NCBI RefSeq assembly: GCF_003438075.1
Contig: NZ_QSTA01000001.1
Span: forward strand, 934,391-998,390
Reading direction: 5' to 3'
From: Eubacterium sp. OM08-24
GTDB lineage: Bacteria; Bacillota; Clostridia; Oscillospirales; Acutalibacteraceae
Length of the DNA: 64,000 nucleotides
In this document: positions 1-9,960 of the stretch, in pieces
Position numbering within the stretch: the stretch's first letter is position 1
Layout of the letters: each line of letters starts with the position of its first letter
Notes under the pieces: generated by a model
Told to the model about the DNA's origin: nothing
Seen by the model: the letters and a program-made list of their open reading frames with translations, nothing else
Database searches by the model: none
Position numbers and translations under genes: made by a program

Positions 1-1914
1 GCTAATCTTCAGAAATCCGGTGTTTACCGTTATGCGGAAAGTGATGATTTTGAAATTCTGCTGTTTGGCTATTCTGTTGACGGCAGTGATGTCAAAGTCA
101 TTGACTTGTGTATGGGAGAAAAGATACCCGAGGATATTCTTGATGCACTGACCGATACTTCGGTTATCAAATGGGCATTCAACGCACAATTTGAGAGGGT
201 ATGCTTATCAAGGTATCTTAAAGATTTAGGTATAGATTTTGACGGCAAATATCTTAACCCGTCATCTTGGCATTGTACTCTTGTCTGGTCGGCAACACTT
301 GGTCTTCCCCTTTCTCTTGAGGGTGTGGGTGCTGTATTAGGCCTTGAAAATCAAAAGCTGTCAGAGGGTAAAAATCTCATACGATATTTTTGTATTCCCT
401 GTTCCCCTACAAAAATCAATAATGGCAGAACAAGAAATATGCCATATCACAATATAGAAAAGTGGAATAATTTCAAAGCATACAATATTCGTGATGTTGA
501 AACTGAGATGAGTATTCAAAAGAAATTATCAAGATTTCCTGTAAGTGATTCAATATGGAACGAATACCACCTTGACCAAAATATAAATGACCGTGGCATT
601 GGTGTAGATATGTTTTTAGTTGAAAACGCAATAGTTATTGATGAAATGGTTAAAAAGTCGCTTGTCAATGATATACAATCCCTTACCAATCTTGATAATC
701 CAAATTCCGTTCAGCAAATGAAAAACTGGCTCTCCGAAAGCGGATTTGAAACCGAAAGTCTTAACAAAACATCAGTTTCAGAAATGCTGAAAACTGCACC
801 GTATCATGTACACAAAGTGTTATCCCTCAGACAGCAACTAACAAAAAGCAGTGTTAAGAAATACACAGCAATGAAAAATGCCGTTTGTAAAGACAGCCGT
901 GCAAGGGGAATGTTTCAGTTTTACGGTGCAAACAGAACAGGTCGATTTTCAGGCAGACTTGTGCAATTACAGAATTTACCGCAAAACCATATGAGTGATT
1001 TGGCAGATGCACGAAGTCTTGTAAAATGCGGAAATTATGATGCACTCAGTATTCTTTATGATGATATTCCGGACACACTTTCACAACTTATCCGCACCGC
1101 TTTTATTCCACAGCACAGTTGCAAATTCATAGTAGCCGATTTTTCTGCTATTGAGGCAAGGGTTCTTGCGTGGCTTGCAGGTGAGAAATGGAGAAACAAA
1201 GTTTTTAGTGAGGGCAAAGATATTTATTGCAGTAGTGCATCACAGATGTTTGGTGTTCCTGTTGAAAAGCATGGAATAAACGGGCATCTGCGACAAAAAG
1301 GCAAAATCGCCGAGCTTGCACTCGGATACGGCGGTTCTGTCGGGGCATTGAAAGCTATGGGTGCTATTCAGATGGGACTTTCAGAGGATGAACTTCAACC
1401 TCTAGTGTGTGCGTGGAGAAACTCTAATCCGTCAATTACTAAACTCTGGTGGGACATTGATAAATGTGTTAAAGAAACTGTTACCAAAAGGATACCGACT
1501 GAAACCAACGGCATATCTTTTACCTACGAAAGCGGATTTCTGTTCATCACTCTCCCCTCCGGCAGAAGACTTGCATATGTTAAGCCGAGAATCGGAATAA
1601 ATAAATTTGGCGGTGAATCAGTTACCTATGAGGGCATTGGCAGTACGAAGAAATGGGAACGGCTTGAAAGCTACGGCCCTAAGTTCTGTGAAAATATCAT
1701 TCAAGCCATTGCAAGAGATATATTATTATACGCAATGCAAACACTAAAAAATTACCGCATAATCGCTCATGTTCATGACGAGGTTATTATTGAATGCCAA
1801 AAAGATGTTTCCGTAAACACTATCTGCGAACAAATGAGCAGAACTCCGCCTTGGGCAAAAGGTCTTTTACTCCGTGCGGACGGTTATGAATGTCAATTTT
1901 ATATGAAAGATTAA
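1..1914 (+). CDS. Family A DNA polymerase of a mobile element (5' partial)
   Basis: The frame is open from base 1, so the gene starts upstream of the window. The visible 637 residues keep the polymerase A motifs: motif A (DFSAIEARVLAWLAGE), motif B (RQKGKIAELALGYGG) and motif C (HVHDEVIIE) near the C-terminus. The N-terminal part resembles a 3'-5' exonuclease domain, with an acidic motif near the middle (YNIRDVETE). There is no sign of a 5' nuclease domain, as in the short phage and conjugative-element polymerases rather than chromosomal PolA. It is followed by small HTH/Xis genes and a tyrosine integrase, so it most likely replicates the mobile element. Whether the element is a phage or an ICE cannot be decided here. 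Confidence 0.9.
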   Translation, partial: ANLQKSGVYRYAESDDFEILLFGYSVDGSDVKVIDLCMGEKIPEDILDALTDTSVIKWAFNAQFERVCLSRYLKDLGIDFDGKYLNPSSWHCTLVWSATLGLPLSLEGVGAVLGLENQKLSEGKNLIRYFCIPCSPTKINNGRTRNMPYHNIEKWNNFKAYNIRDVETEMSIQKKLSRFPVSDSIWNEYHLDQNINDRGIGVDMFLVENAIVIDEMVKKSLVNDIQSLTNLDNPNSVQQMKNWLSESGFETESLNKTSVSEMLKTAPYHVHKVLSLRQQLTKSSVKKYTAMKNAVCKDSRARGMFQFYGANRTGRFSGRLVQLQNLPQNHMSDLADARSLVKCGNYDALSILYDDIPDTLSQLIRTAFIPQHSCKFIVADFSAIEARVLAWLAGEKWRNKVFSEGKDIYCSSASQMFGVPVEKHGINGHLRQKGKIAELALGYGGSVGALKAMGAIQMGLSEDELQPLVCAWRNSNPSITKLWWDIDKCVKETVTKRIPTETNGISFTYESGFLFITLPSGRRLAYVKPRIGINKFGGESVTYEGIGSTKKWERLESYGPKFCENIIQAIARDILLYAMQTLKNYRIIAHVHDEVIIECQKDVSVNTICEQMSRTPPWAKGLLLRADGYECQFYMKD

Positions 1915-1966
1915 AAAGCGTCCTTTTTCACCTTCTGCTATGGCTATATGGTAGGAGGTGCTTTTT

Positions 1967-2377
1967 ATGACAGACAATGAGAAAAAGCAAATTGAAAGCT
2001 ACCGAAAGAACGGTTACGGATACAAACAGATTTCAAATCTCACAAACCTATCCGTTAATACAATAAAATCATACTGTAAAAGGAACAAGCTAATGAGTGC
2101 TGATTTGCAAAGCAATGATAATCACACTCTTTATTGCGAACAATGCGGAAAACCGGTTGAGCAAAACGAACACCGCAAACGCAAGAGATTTTGTTCAGAC
2201 GCTTGCAGAAACAAGTGGTGGAACAATCATCTTGATTTAGTTAACAGAAAAGCAATTTATGAACTAACATGTCCTTATTGTAAAAAATCATTTACAGTTT
2301 ACGGCAATGCAAAAAGAAAATTTTGCAGTCATAGTTGTTATGTCAAATACAGATACGGAGGAAAACAAAATGGATAA
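1967..2377 (+). CDS. HTH protein with two zinc-finger-like CxxC modules
   Basis: A 136-residue protein. The ATG at 1967 is chosen because AGGAGG (1953-1958) sits 8 nt upstream; the GTG at 1958 lies inside that Shine-Dalgarno. The N-terminal 40 residues form a sigma-70 region 4/resolvase-like HTH (GYGYKQISNLTNLSVNTIKSY). Two treble-clef-like cysteine clusters follow (CEQCGKP...FCSDAC and CPYCKKSF...FCSHSC). Proteins of this layout are common next to xis/int in clostridial integrative elements and are often labelled sigma-70-like; a regulatory DNA-binding role is inferred. Its 3' end overlaps the next gene by 8 nt, implying coupled translation. Confidence 0.75.
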   Translation: MTDNEKKQIESYRKNGYGYKQISNLTNLSVNTIKSYCKRNKLMSADLQSNDNHTLYCEQCGKPVEQNEHRKRKRFCSDACRNKWWNNHLDLVNRKAIYELTCPYCKKSFTVYGNAKRKFCSHSCYVKYRYGGKQNG

Positions 2378-2564
2378 GCCTACATACGCAGAGCGTTACA
2401 CCCTAACTGTCAAAGAAGCCGGATTATATTTTAACATTGGCATTAAAAAAATGAGAAAACTTGCCGAGGATAATCTCGGAATTTTTTCAGTTTTGAGCGG
2501 TAATCGCTATTTGATTATACGAACAAAATTTGAGGAATATCTGTGCAATAATTCTACGATATAG
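2370..2564 (+). CDS. Tn916 Xis-like excisionase/DNA-binding protein
   Basis: A 64-residue protein starting at the ATG at 2370, preceded by GGAGG at 2358-2362. The pattern ERYTLTVKEAGLYFNIG followed by KMRKLAEDN and a strand ending in GNRYLIIRTKFEEYL matches the winged-helix Xis of Tn916-family elements, including its usual length. Xis proteins bend the attachment sites and bias the integrase toward excision. A second, divergent Xis-like gene follows directly, so one may be excisionase and the other a regulator. Confidence 0.8.
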   Translation: MDKPTYAERYTLTVKEAGLYFNIGIKKMRKLAEDNLGIFSVLSGNRYLIIRTKFEEYLCNNSTI

Positions 2565-2645
2565 TTTCCTTTTATCTGCTGAAAGTAGTTGCTATTCTGA
2601 GAGTTTTACGGCAATATATGAGTACCAAACGAGGAGGTAAAAAAT

Positions 2646-2888
2646 ATGGATAAGCCATCATTGCAGGACAAAGATTTTTTGACGGTAATTGAAACAGCCG
2701 AATTATTTGGACTCAGCAGAAGAAAAATGTTCCGTCTTACAAGCCAAAGCGGTCTTCCCTTTATGGCTAAATACGGAACACGAAAGTTAATCATCAAAGA
2801 TGAATTTATAAAATATCTTAATAAATCAGGAATGAAGGGAGAACTCAAAAATGGCGAGCCGAGGACAAAGACGAGATTCAAAGCATAG
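2646..2888 (+). CDS. Excisionase-family helix-turn-helix protein
   Basis: An 80-residue protein with GAGGAGG eight bases before the ATG. The core (FLTVIETAELFGLSRRKMFR, then a GTRKLIIKDEFIKYL wing) is a MerR/Xis-type winged helix. Its last 38 nt overlap the integrase gene, the usual xis-int arrangement, so this is the better candidate for the cognate excisionase of the integrase. The C-terminal tail (about residues 65-80) is basic. Confidence 0.8.
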   Translation: MDKPSLQDKDFLTVIETAELFGLSRRKMFRLTSQSGLPFMAKYGTRKLIIKDEFIKYLNKSGMKGELKNGEPRTKTRFKA

Positions 2889-4122
2889 ACTTTTGCACAA
2901 CGGAGAATCAATAAGGGCAAACGGAAAATATCAATTCAAGTATTTAGTTGACGGCAAGCCAAAATTTGTATACAGCTGGCGACTTGTTCCGACAGATCCA
3001 CAACCAATAGGCAAACAGCCTTGCCTGTCACTAAGAGAATTAGAAAAGCTGGTCGGTAAAGACGTTGACTCAAGACTTGACATAACCGGCAGAAATATCA
3101 CCGTCAACGAGTTAATCTCCCGTTATCTCAAAACAAGGACAGGTGTAAGACACAACACACTTTCAAATTACAACTTTGTGCAAAACATTATGAGCAAAGA
3201 GGAATTTGGAAGTCGCAAAATCGGTGAAATCAAAACTTCCGATGCAAAGCTGTTTCTCATTAAATTACAGGAAGACGGAAGAAGCTCGAGTACAATAAAA
3301 ACGGTGCGAGGTGTTTTAAGACCGGCATTTCAAATGGCAGTTGATGATGATATTCTAATGAAGAACCCTTTCGGTTTCCAATTACTCGGCATTATCATAA
3401 ACACTGAACACACTCGACAGGCTCTGACAAAAGAGCAAATGAACAAGTTTTTGAAATTTGTTCGTTACGATAATGTTTACTACAAATACTATGATGTCTT
3501 CTACATTCTCTTTCACACTGGTTTGAGAATTTCAGAATTTTGTGGGTTGACGATAAATGACCTCGATATGAACAACAGAATCATCAATATTGACCACCAG
3601 TTGCAGAGAACCTCAAAAATGGAGTATGTAATTGAATCAACAAAAACAAATGCCGGCACAAGAAAACTACCTATGACGGAAGATGTTTACCAGGCCTTCA
3701 AAAGAATACTTGAGAACAGACCTACAAATCTTCCTGAAATTATGGTTGCAGGTCATTGCGGTTTTCTGTTCAGAGATTCAAAGGGAATGCCTGAAGTTGC
3801 AATGCATTGGGAGCATAGGTTTAATCACTCGGTCAAGAGATACAATGATATTTTCAGAGAGCAACTACCTAATATCACCCCTCACATTTGCAGACATACC
3901 TATTGTTCAAATATGGCAAAGGCAAGAATGAATCCGAAAACATTGCAGTACCTTATGGGGCATTCCGATATCGGTGTCACGATGAACACATATACCCATC
4001 TTGGACTTGATGATGCCAAGGACGAAATGATAAGGCTCGAAGAACTGGAACAAGCAAGAAAAGAAGTTGAAAAAACTCTCGGCACACAACCACTAAAACA
4101 GAATATGTTTAAGACGGTGTAA
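2851..4122 (+). CDS. int: Tn916-type tyrosine integrase
   Basis: A 423-residue integrase. The N-terminal 70 residues carry a small three-stranded arm-binding domain like Int-Tn916 (KYQFKYLVDGKPKFVYSW), then a SAM-like core-binding domain (about 80-185) and a catalytic domain. Catalytic residues are visible: Arg in HTGLRISEFCGLT, His-x-x-Arg in HICRHTYCSNMAKA, His in LMGHSDIG and the nucleophile Tyr in TMNTYTHLG. It should catalyse integration and excision of the element that also carries the upstream genes. Being last in the element and pointing outward, it places one attachment site just downstream, before 4279. Confidence 0.93.
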   Translation: MASRGQRRDSKHRLLHNGESIRANGKYQFKYLVDGKPKFVYSWRLVPTDPQPIGKQPCLSLRELEKLVGKDVDSRLDITGRNITVNELISRYLKTRTGVRHNTLSNYNFVQNIMSKEEFGSRKIGEIKTSDAKLFLIKLQEDGRSSSTIKTVRGVLRPAFQMAVDDDILMKNPFGFQLLGIIINTEHTRQALTKEQMNKFLKFVRYDNVYYKYYDVFYILFHTGLRISEFCGLTINDLDMNNRIINIDHQLQRTSKMEYVIESTKTNAGTRKLPMTEDVYQAFKRILENRPTNLPEIMVAGHCGFLFRDSKGMPEVAMHWEHRFNHSVKRYNDIFREQLPNITPHICRHTYCSNMAKARMNPKTLQYLMGHSDIGVTMNTYTHLGLDDAKDEMIRLEELEQARKEVEKTLGTQPLKQNMFKTV

Positions 4123-4278
4123 ATTGTGCTGATTCATTGATATGATAATTATTTTGTACTATCATATTGTTGTATAAAGCTATATTTTCCGACATAGCAA
4201 AGCCTCCTATGAAAGTTTTTAACAACTACCATAGGAGGCTTATTTGTGGAGTAATTTTAAAGACTATTAGGTGTAGTT
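4123..4278. other. Element/chromosome junction region (putative att end)
   Basis: An AT-rich 156-bp gap between the convergent integrase and the giant surface-protein gene. In Tn916-like elements the end of the element lies within about 50-250 bp of the int stop codon, so the boundary should fall here or slightly beyond. No second copy of a core site is visible in the window, so the exact position cannot be given. Confidence 0.4.
4200..4241. terminator. Bidirectional hairpin between convergent genes
   Basis: A perfect 12-bp inverted repeat (AAGCCTCCTATG at 4200-4211 and its complement at 4230-4241) with an 18-nt loop. It lies between the convergent integrase and the last gene of the T7SS operon. 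Neither side has a strong U-tract, so termination is likely but not certain; it could also belong to the element end. Confidence 0.55.
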
Positions 4279-7200
4279 TTACTTCTTATTGTTTTTTCTA
4301 CGCTTAAATACAAGGAATGTAAAAATTACAATTGCTGTAATTACCGCAACGCCTGCCACTATTCCAATTATAATCCATAATCTATAATTGCCTATAGCAA
4401 GGTGATGCACTTCTTTGATCACAGTATTATTACCTGCTCTGTCAAACAATGAAAGACCTACCGTATGACTGCCTTCATTTAAAATCAACTTGATCTGATT
4501 TTTCGATTTTGAATAGTGCAGACCCGGAACATCATTATTTTTGACATCACTTACTTTGTATGTTTTGCCATCTACATACGCTACTGTCTTTTCTTCATCA
4601 AGCACTTCACTTATATCATTAAATGAAATAGTTTGATTTCCTGAACCACTAAACCATCCCCAATCTGAGAAGTTTTCCGGAACAGTACAGGTTGGTTTAG
4701 TATTATCAATATACATCTCACCAAGATCTAAAATATTCTCGCCATTAACAACTCTCAAGTATAAACTTGTATCCGCATCAGCGGTATAGTTGTTGGCAAA
4801 ATAACTACCTGGTAATGTATATCGGTAAACACTCGTGCCATACATTTCTTTATCAAAAAGACTCTTTGAATCAGATGTTATATTTGTATCCGTTGATTCA
4901 TTAGTGTCCTTATCGACCAAACACACGCTGTTTTTTTGAGAATTGCTTGAAAAAACAACTATGCTCAAATCAGAAAAACTACTTGGTTGTTTACTTATAG
5001 GACCGTTTTCATCTTCAAAAGAATACCAACCCGTTTTATTTTTGCTATCGCTGTTTTCAATATAAGCAAGAACATCTGTATTTACCATTCGTGTATATGT
5101 ATTTTCATTAAGTACACTTGGGTTTCCTGCTTTATCATAAGCAATCATTTTTACTGAATAGACTCCGTCTTTGTCAAAGTCCTGCAACTTGTAAATCATA
5201 TGCGTAGCATCGGAATTATCGACAAATTCTCGAATAGTGTCTTTTGATTCCTCATATTTTATAGTGCCGATTTCTTTTTTATTAGTATAGCTAGGTACAT
5301 ATTTTTTCAAACTATACTCAATTCTGTCGATATTGGTATCCATAAATACAATATTTGGATTTTCATCTTTTCTGCGATTAAAATCATAAATATCACTAAA
5401 CTTAGTACTACCAGATTCTACCATATCATTATTTCTTTCATACACAATAGGTGCAGTAAAATCAACTTCAAATATCGCCGTATGTGATGAAGAATTCGCA
5501 TCAAAAACGCCCTTATTATTAGCGCGATCGACAGGATTCATATCAATTTTATATACACCATCTTCTGTAAAAGGAATAGTTATGGAATGATTATCACCTA
5601 ATTTATTCCAAGAGGCCATTAACGGATATTCAGACCAACCACTATCTTCATGACTGCTTCCAGGTTCCTTATAGTAAACTTTAAGCTGCATATCTTCTTC
5701 AACAAAATTAGTTTCTACTACATTGATTGTTGCTGTTGCCTTATCTTTTTCCTTTATGTTAAAAAATACATTTTTATCATCAAAGGATCCGAAATCAGCA
5801 AAGTTGTCACTAATTGAAGGGTTTGTTCTGTCAATTACAAATTCAGGTTCACTAAAGGAATCACCCCTATTACCTGCCATATCAGCATATCTAATTGAAA
5901 ATTCATACCTATTATCTTCAGAAAGTGTAAATGTACCAATGTGTGTTTGATTATCTGAAGTTACTGAGGGCAAATTATCTTGTCCCCAATCTATAGTTTG
6001 AACATTGCCGTTTACATTAACTTCCACATCTTTAGGATTAAAATTTCGTTCAGTAATTGTAACAGTTACAGTCTGTGCTGTATTATAGTAATTTCCATTA
6101 GAAGAATTCACATTACTTTTCACTGCAGTAATTTTGGGAACGGTAGTGTCTATACTGTATTTAACCCTTTTTACCTCTGAATTACCAGCATTGTCAGTTA
6201 ATTTAACTGTTACTTCATTACCGTTTGTATTACTCTCAACTACTAAATTAAAATCAATAGATGTCAAAAGATTATGATCTGTCTTGATTGATTTATTGTT
6301 AATTACAATATCAGAAGAATTGCTAATATATTTACCGTCAGAATCAACTGAAATAATGCCGTTCTTATTATCATTAGAAACAGACCATTCAATTTTTGAA
6401 ATACCTGAGTGAGTATCACTAACACTAACAACCAATGGAATACTGGTTTTATAAAGAGGCACACCATTTGCATCTTCTTTATCAGTATCATTAGTTGCCT
6501 TAATATCAATAGAAGATACTGATTTATGTAATGAATCGTCCTCAATCACGCTACCATCTGCACTAATCAGACCTGTTGTATGTTCAACATTATCTGTAAC
6601 TTTGGCAGCTACAGTACCTTTAAAATTATTTGGAATAAGGATTTCAGCATATGTTCCTGTTGAATCGGTTTTTAGTGATGTTCCATCTGTAATTTCTGTT
6701 TTACTTGTGCCGTTTTTATCATTACTATTAAGATAAATTTCAACATTTTTAATTCCGGATGAAACTCCAGGGTCATTAACATATACTTTCAATGGTGTGG
6801 CTTTTTTAAAGAAATATCCATAATAATGTTTATAAAAGGGTTTATTATCATCCTGATTTCCAAATTTAAACATAGTAATCTCAGGATTATTTTTATCAAT
6901 GTTGAATTCTAATACATCCAAATTTGAATTTTGAGCATTGTCGGTAGTATCAGCTGTAATTTTGTACAATCCCTCTTTATTTATATCATAGATATATTTT
7001 GCTTCTTGTTTATTAAATGACTCCTTGCCGAAATCAATATTATTAAATTGTGTTTCCGTATGATTAGAAAACGTTTCTGAATTGTTGAGGACATCTGTTT
7101 TGACACTCTCAAGACCTGAATTGTACTTATTCTCAGAAGCTATATCACTTGCTGTCACCTGATATTTTATATCGTTACCATACCATACTTTGCCGTTAAT

Positions 7201-9960
7201 TATGTATTTCTCATAGTCTGTTAAAACATCAACCTTAATTTCAGGCGGGTTATTTTCAAGCATTAAATTAATTCCGCTTTCGTTGTTAAGTTCGCCCTCC
7301 TGTTTTAACGTTTTTATACTTTCAGTAGAAAAATAATAAATATTCGTATTACCAATTTGGTCAGTTACTGTAAAATATGGGGTGTCTGAATAATTAGGGG
7401 TTATAACAAATGTATATGTATTGCCAACTACTGATTTAGGTTTATAGATATCGCCCCAATTAAGAGTAACATCCTTAACTTTTGAAGAAAAAGAATTTTC
7501 GCTTTTACCATCATCATTAACTTTTATTGATATATTAATCTCTTTATTGCCAAATATACCAAATGACAAATAATTAAGAACAGACGGTTCCACTGTATAT
7601 TTCGATTCACTTATTGATGGTGCTTCATTATCAACATAGAATACACCGTTATTAGAATTAAAATTAGTATTATCTTCGTCTAAGATTGCATCGTTACCTG
7701 CAATATCCTTTGCTTCAACACATATACGATAAGTACCGCTTTCTAAATCGCCAACATATAGGTCTTCTTCCGCCGATAATATCGGTTCATTTTGATGCGT
7801 AAGATTCTTAGGTGGTATATTTTTCACTTCGCTTTCCGTACCATCTTCACTAATCTTTTTGATACAAATATAGTAAGAAGCTAAACCGAACTTATTATCA
7901 TTTTCTTGGTCTGAAATGGTAAAATGAAGGTTATTTTTGCCTATTCTGTCATCTTGCAAGCCAAAATAAAGACCTTTTTCACTCTGATTATTTTCGTCAT
8001 TTTGACTAAGGTCAGTTTTATAATTTCCTGTAGCTGTTATTGAATACGAAGGAGCATCATTTTCTAATACAAGTGTAGCACCACTACTATCATCTGCATT
8101 AATTTCATCTAAAAATTCATCTGGTAGATTTTCACTATAATCATTTATAGTTTTAAAGTTATATTTTCTTTCATTTCCCAAGAAATCTTTTATTGTAATG
8201 TATGGTGTTCCCTTTCCGGAACTATCGAGACAAAATGTGTATGTATTTTCATCTACTGTTGCATCATAAGATTTATTATTCCAATAGAGCTTAACTTCAT
8301 TTGGGTCAACACCGCAACCTTTATCATTAACATTAATTGAAATTTCCACACGAGGTACACCAAAGATTCCAAAAGTAACATAGTTAAGTAAGCCATTCTT
8401 AACTTCGTACTTCATTTCAACAATATTAGGTGCAGTAGTATCAACATAGTAGACTTTAATAAAAGTTTTTTTATTTCCGCTAAGGTCAGTAACAGTTACA
8501 TTAATCTCATACTTACCATCTTTAGTAAACACCAATTCTTCGGTTGTTTCCTCCGTTGACGGAAGAATATGACTACCATCTTTTTTAACAATATTTTCTT
8601 TCTCTGCTTTGGTATCAATTTTGGCATCATCATTTTCTTTTACAGTAATAATATAGCTTGCAATGCCTATATCATCACTTAATTTAAATTTGATGTGTAA
8701 CTTAGAAAAATAATATTCATCCTTTTCAGTTATAACCGGCGTTTCAGTTATAACCGGTGTGATATTAAAATCCCCGCTGTCAAAAGAATCATAGAAAAAG
8801 GTTTTGATTTTTCCATTCTCCTCAAGAATAAGGGTATCACTTTGATGGTTTACTTTATCAGAAGCTGTTACTGATATTGATTGTATAGCAAAATCGGTTA
8901 ATTCAGTTAATTGTTTTTCATTTTTTAACCGGCTATATAATTCATCAAATGAAATATAATACCAATATTCTTCTTTTTTTATACCAGCCGGTGGAGTAAG
9001 TTTATTGTTTTCAACATTTAATTCATATTGATTATTATTTATCTTAATACTAAGTTTTACATTTTTAAGATTCTTTTCAATAATATTGAGTTTTAAATAC
9101 GATTTATTACCAATATAAGTATATTCACTCTTTTCTTCTTCACCGTCATCATTAGTTTTTACATAAAACTCCCTGCTTTCAAGCTTTGTTTCTGTTTCAT
9201 CAGAAATATTTACAACCTGAAAACCATTTATTTTGGGAATATCAGCATCGTCAATCTTTCCAGATGATACAGTTGTTTTATTTCCTAAATTGTCGCTTAA
9301 CTCAATTTTAATACTGTGACTCTGCATTTCTGAATTTAAAGGAATTTTAAAATTAACTTTTTTATCCCCATCAAGCTCCATCTTCTCTACATAGACACCC
9401 TCGCTGTTATTATCTATAAAATAATGAATATCTTGAACACCTGAAAGATCAGTTATATCTTCGTCGGCAACAAGACAATAATCATTACCTATTTTTGTTT
9501 CTTTAATTTTAAAAGCTGAAGGGCCCTCAGTATCATACATAAAATGCACAGCTTCAACACTGTCATTGACAGGATTTGATTCACCAGGATATTTTGCCCA
9601 AAACTTTATATAATAAGAGCCTTGAGGCAAATTTTCCGATTCATCCCCATCCCACACACACGCATCAGAATCTGTATAATTACCCCAATCGTCAAGCTTA
9701 TCCGTACTTGTCTTATAATATATTTCAGTACTGACAGGAGCAGTAATCTTAAGTTTATTTATATCATTAGTCCATTTATTTTCGTCATCCACCGTAACAT
9801 TAAGTTCAGGTACAGAGAAATCATTAATTTCATCATCATCTAAAACTGATGATGATTCATTTCTTTCTGCTGCCAAAACCGTGCCTATGTTCATCAACAT
9901 TGAACATATAACAATTACAATTGACAAAAATAATGCCGTAGATTTCTTTAATACACTCAT
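4279..9960 (-). CDS. Giant Ig-repeat, membrane-anchored surface protein
   Basis: An 1893-residue exported protein: a signal peptide or N-terminal anchor (hydrophobic residues 10-30, ending ...TVLAAE), a very long extracellular region and a C-terminal transmembrane helix (about 1860-1885) followed by KRRKNNKK. The extracellular part is a chain of beta-sandwich (Ig-like) repeats marked by recurring DKAGN/DNAGN/DLSGN and VDTTAP/VDNEAP motifs. Two modules near residues 505 and 775 share a LNYxxFGIFG segment. There is no LPxTG motif. It is the last gene of the T7SS operon and overlaps the preceding membrane-protein gene by ATGA, so it is translationally coupled. A surface fibre or extracellular part of the secretion apparatus (EsaA-like position) is inferred; adhesion is the alternative. 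Confidence 0.85.
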   Translation of the reverse strand: MSVLKKSTALFLSIVIVICSMLMNIGTVLAAERNESSSVLDDDEINDFSVPELNVTVDDENKWTNDINKLKITAPVSTEIYYKTSTDKLDDWGNYTDSDACVWDGDESENLPQGSYYIKFWAKYPGESNPVNDSVEAVHFMYDTEGPSAFKIKETKIGNDYCLVADEDITDLSGVQDIHYFIDNNSEGVYVEKMELDGDKKVNFKIPLNSEMQSHSIKIELSDNLGNKTTVSSGKIDDADIPKINGFQVVNISDETETKLESREFYVKTNDDGEEEKSEYTYIGNKSYLKLNIIEKNLKNVKLSIKINNNQYELNVENNKLTPPAGIKKEEYWYYISFDELYSRLKNEKQLTELTDFAIQSISVTASDKVNHQSDTLILEENGKIKTFFYDSFDSGDFNITPVITETPVITEKDEYYFSKLHIKFKLSDDIGIASYIITVKENDDAKIDTKAEKENIVKKDGSHILPSTEETTEELVFTKDGKYEINVTVTDLSGNKKTFIKVYYVDTTAPNIVEMKYEVKNGLLNYVTFGIFGVPRVEISINVNDKGCGVDPNEVKLYWNNKSYDATVDENTYTFCLDSSGKGTPYITIKDFLGNERKYNFKTINDYSENLPDEFLDEINADDSSGATLVLENDAPSYSITATGNYKTDLSQNDENNQSEKGLYFGLQDDRIGKNNLHFTISDQENDNKFGLASYYICIKKISEDGTESEVKNIPPKNLTHQNEPILSAEEDLYVGDLESGTYRICVEAKDIAGNDAILDEDNTNFNSNNGVFYVDNEAPSISESKYTVEPSVLNYLSFGIFGNKEINISIKVNDDGKSENSFSSKVKDVTLNWGDIYKPKSVVGNTYTFVITPNYSDTPYFTVTDQIGNTNIYYFSTESIKTLKQEGELNNESGINLMLENNPPEIKVDVLTDYEKYIINGKVWYGNDIKYQVTASDIASENKYNSGLESVKTDVLNNSETFSNHTETQFNNIDFGKESFNKQEAKYIYDINKEGLYKITADTTDNAQNSNLDVLEFNIDKNNPEITMFKFGNQDDNKPFYKHYYGYFFKKATPLKVYVNDPGVSSGIKNVEIYLNSNDKNGTSKTEITDGTSLKTDSTGTYAEILIPNNFKGTVAAKVTDNVEHTTGLISADGSVIEDDSLHKSVSSIDIKATNDTDKEDANGVPLYKTSIPLVVSVSDTHSGISKIEWSVSNDNKNGIISVDSDGKYISNSSDIVINNKSIKTDHNLLTSIDFNLVVESNTNGNEVTVKLTDNAGNSEVKRVKYSIDTTVPKITAVKSNVNSSNGNYYNTAQTVTVTITERNFNPKDVEVNVNGNVQTIDWGQDNLPSVTSDNQTHIGTFTLSEDNRYEFSIRYADMAGNRGDSFSEPEFVIDRTNPSISDNFADFGSFDDKNVFFNIKEKDKATATINVVETNFVEEDMQLKVYYKEPGSSHEDSGWSEYPLMASWNKLGDNHSITIPFTEDGVYKIDMNPVDRANNKGVFDANSSSHTAIFEVDFTAPIVYERNNDMVESGSTKFSDIYDFNRRKDENPNIVFMDTNIDRIEYSLKKYVPSYTNKKEIGTIKYEESKDTIREFVDNSDATHMIYKLQDFDKDGVYSVKMIAYDKAGNPSVLNENTYTRMVNTDVLAYIENSDSKNKTGWYSFEDENGPISKQPSSFSDLSIVVFSSNSQKNSVCLVDKDTNESTDTNITSDSKSLFDKEMYGTSVYRYTLPGSYFANNYTADADTSLYLRVVNGENILDLGEMYIDNTKPTCTVPENFSDWGWFSGSGNQTISFNDISEVLDEEKTVAYVDGKTYKVSDVKNNDVPGLHYSKSKNQIKLILNEGSHTVGLSLFDRAGNNTVIKEVHHLAIGNYRLWIIIGIVAGVAVITAIVIFTFLVFKRRKNNKK

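Noticed and set aside
2606..2920. A 104-codon ORF on the - strand across the xis/int junction
   Set aside because: It is antisense to two well-supported genes, has no ribosome site and shows no family features.
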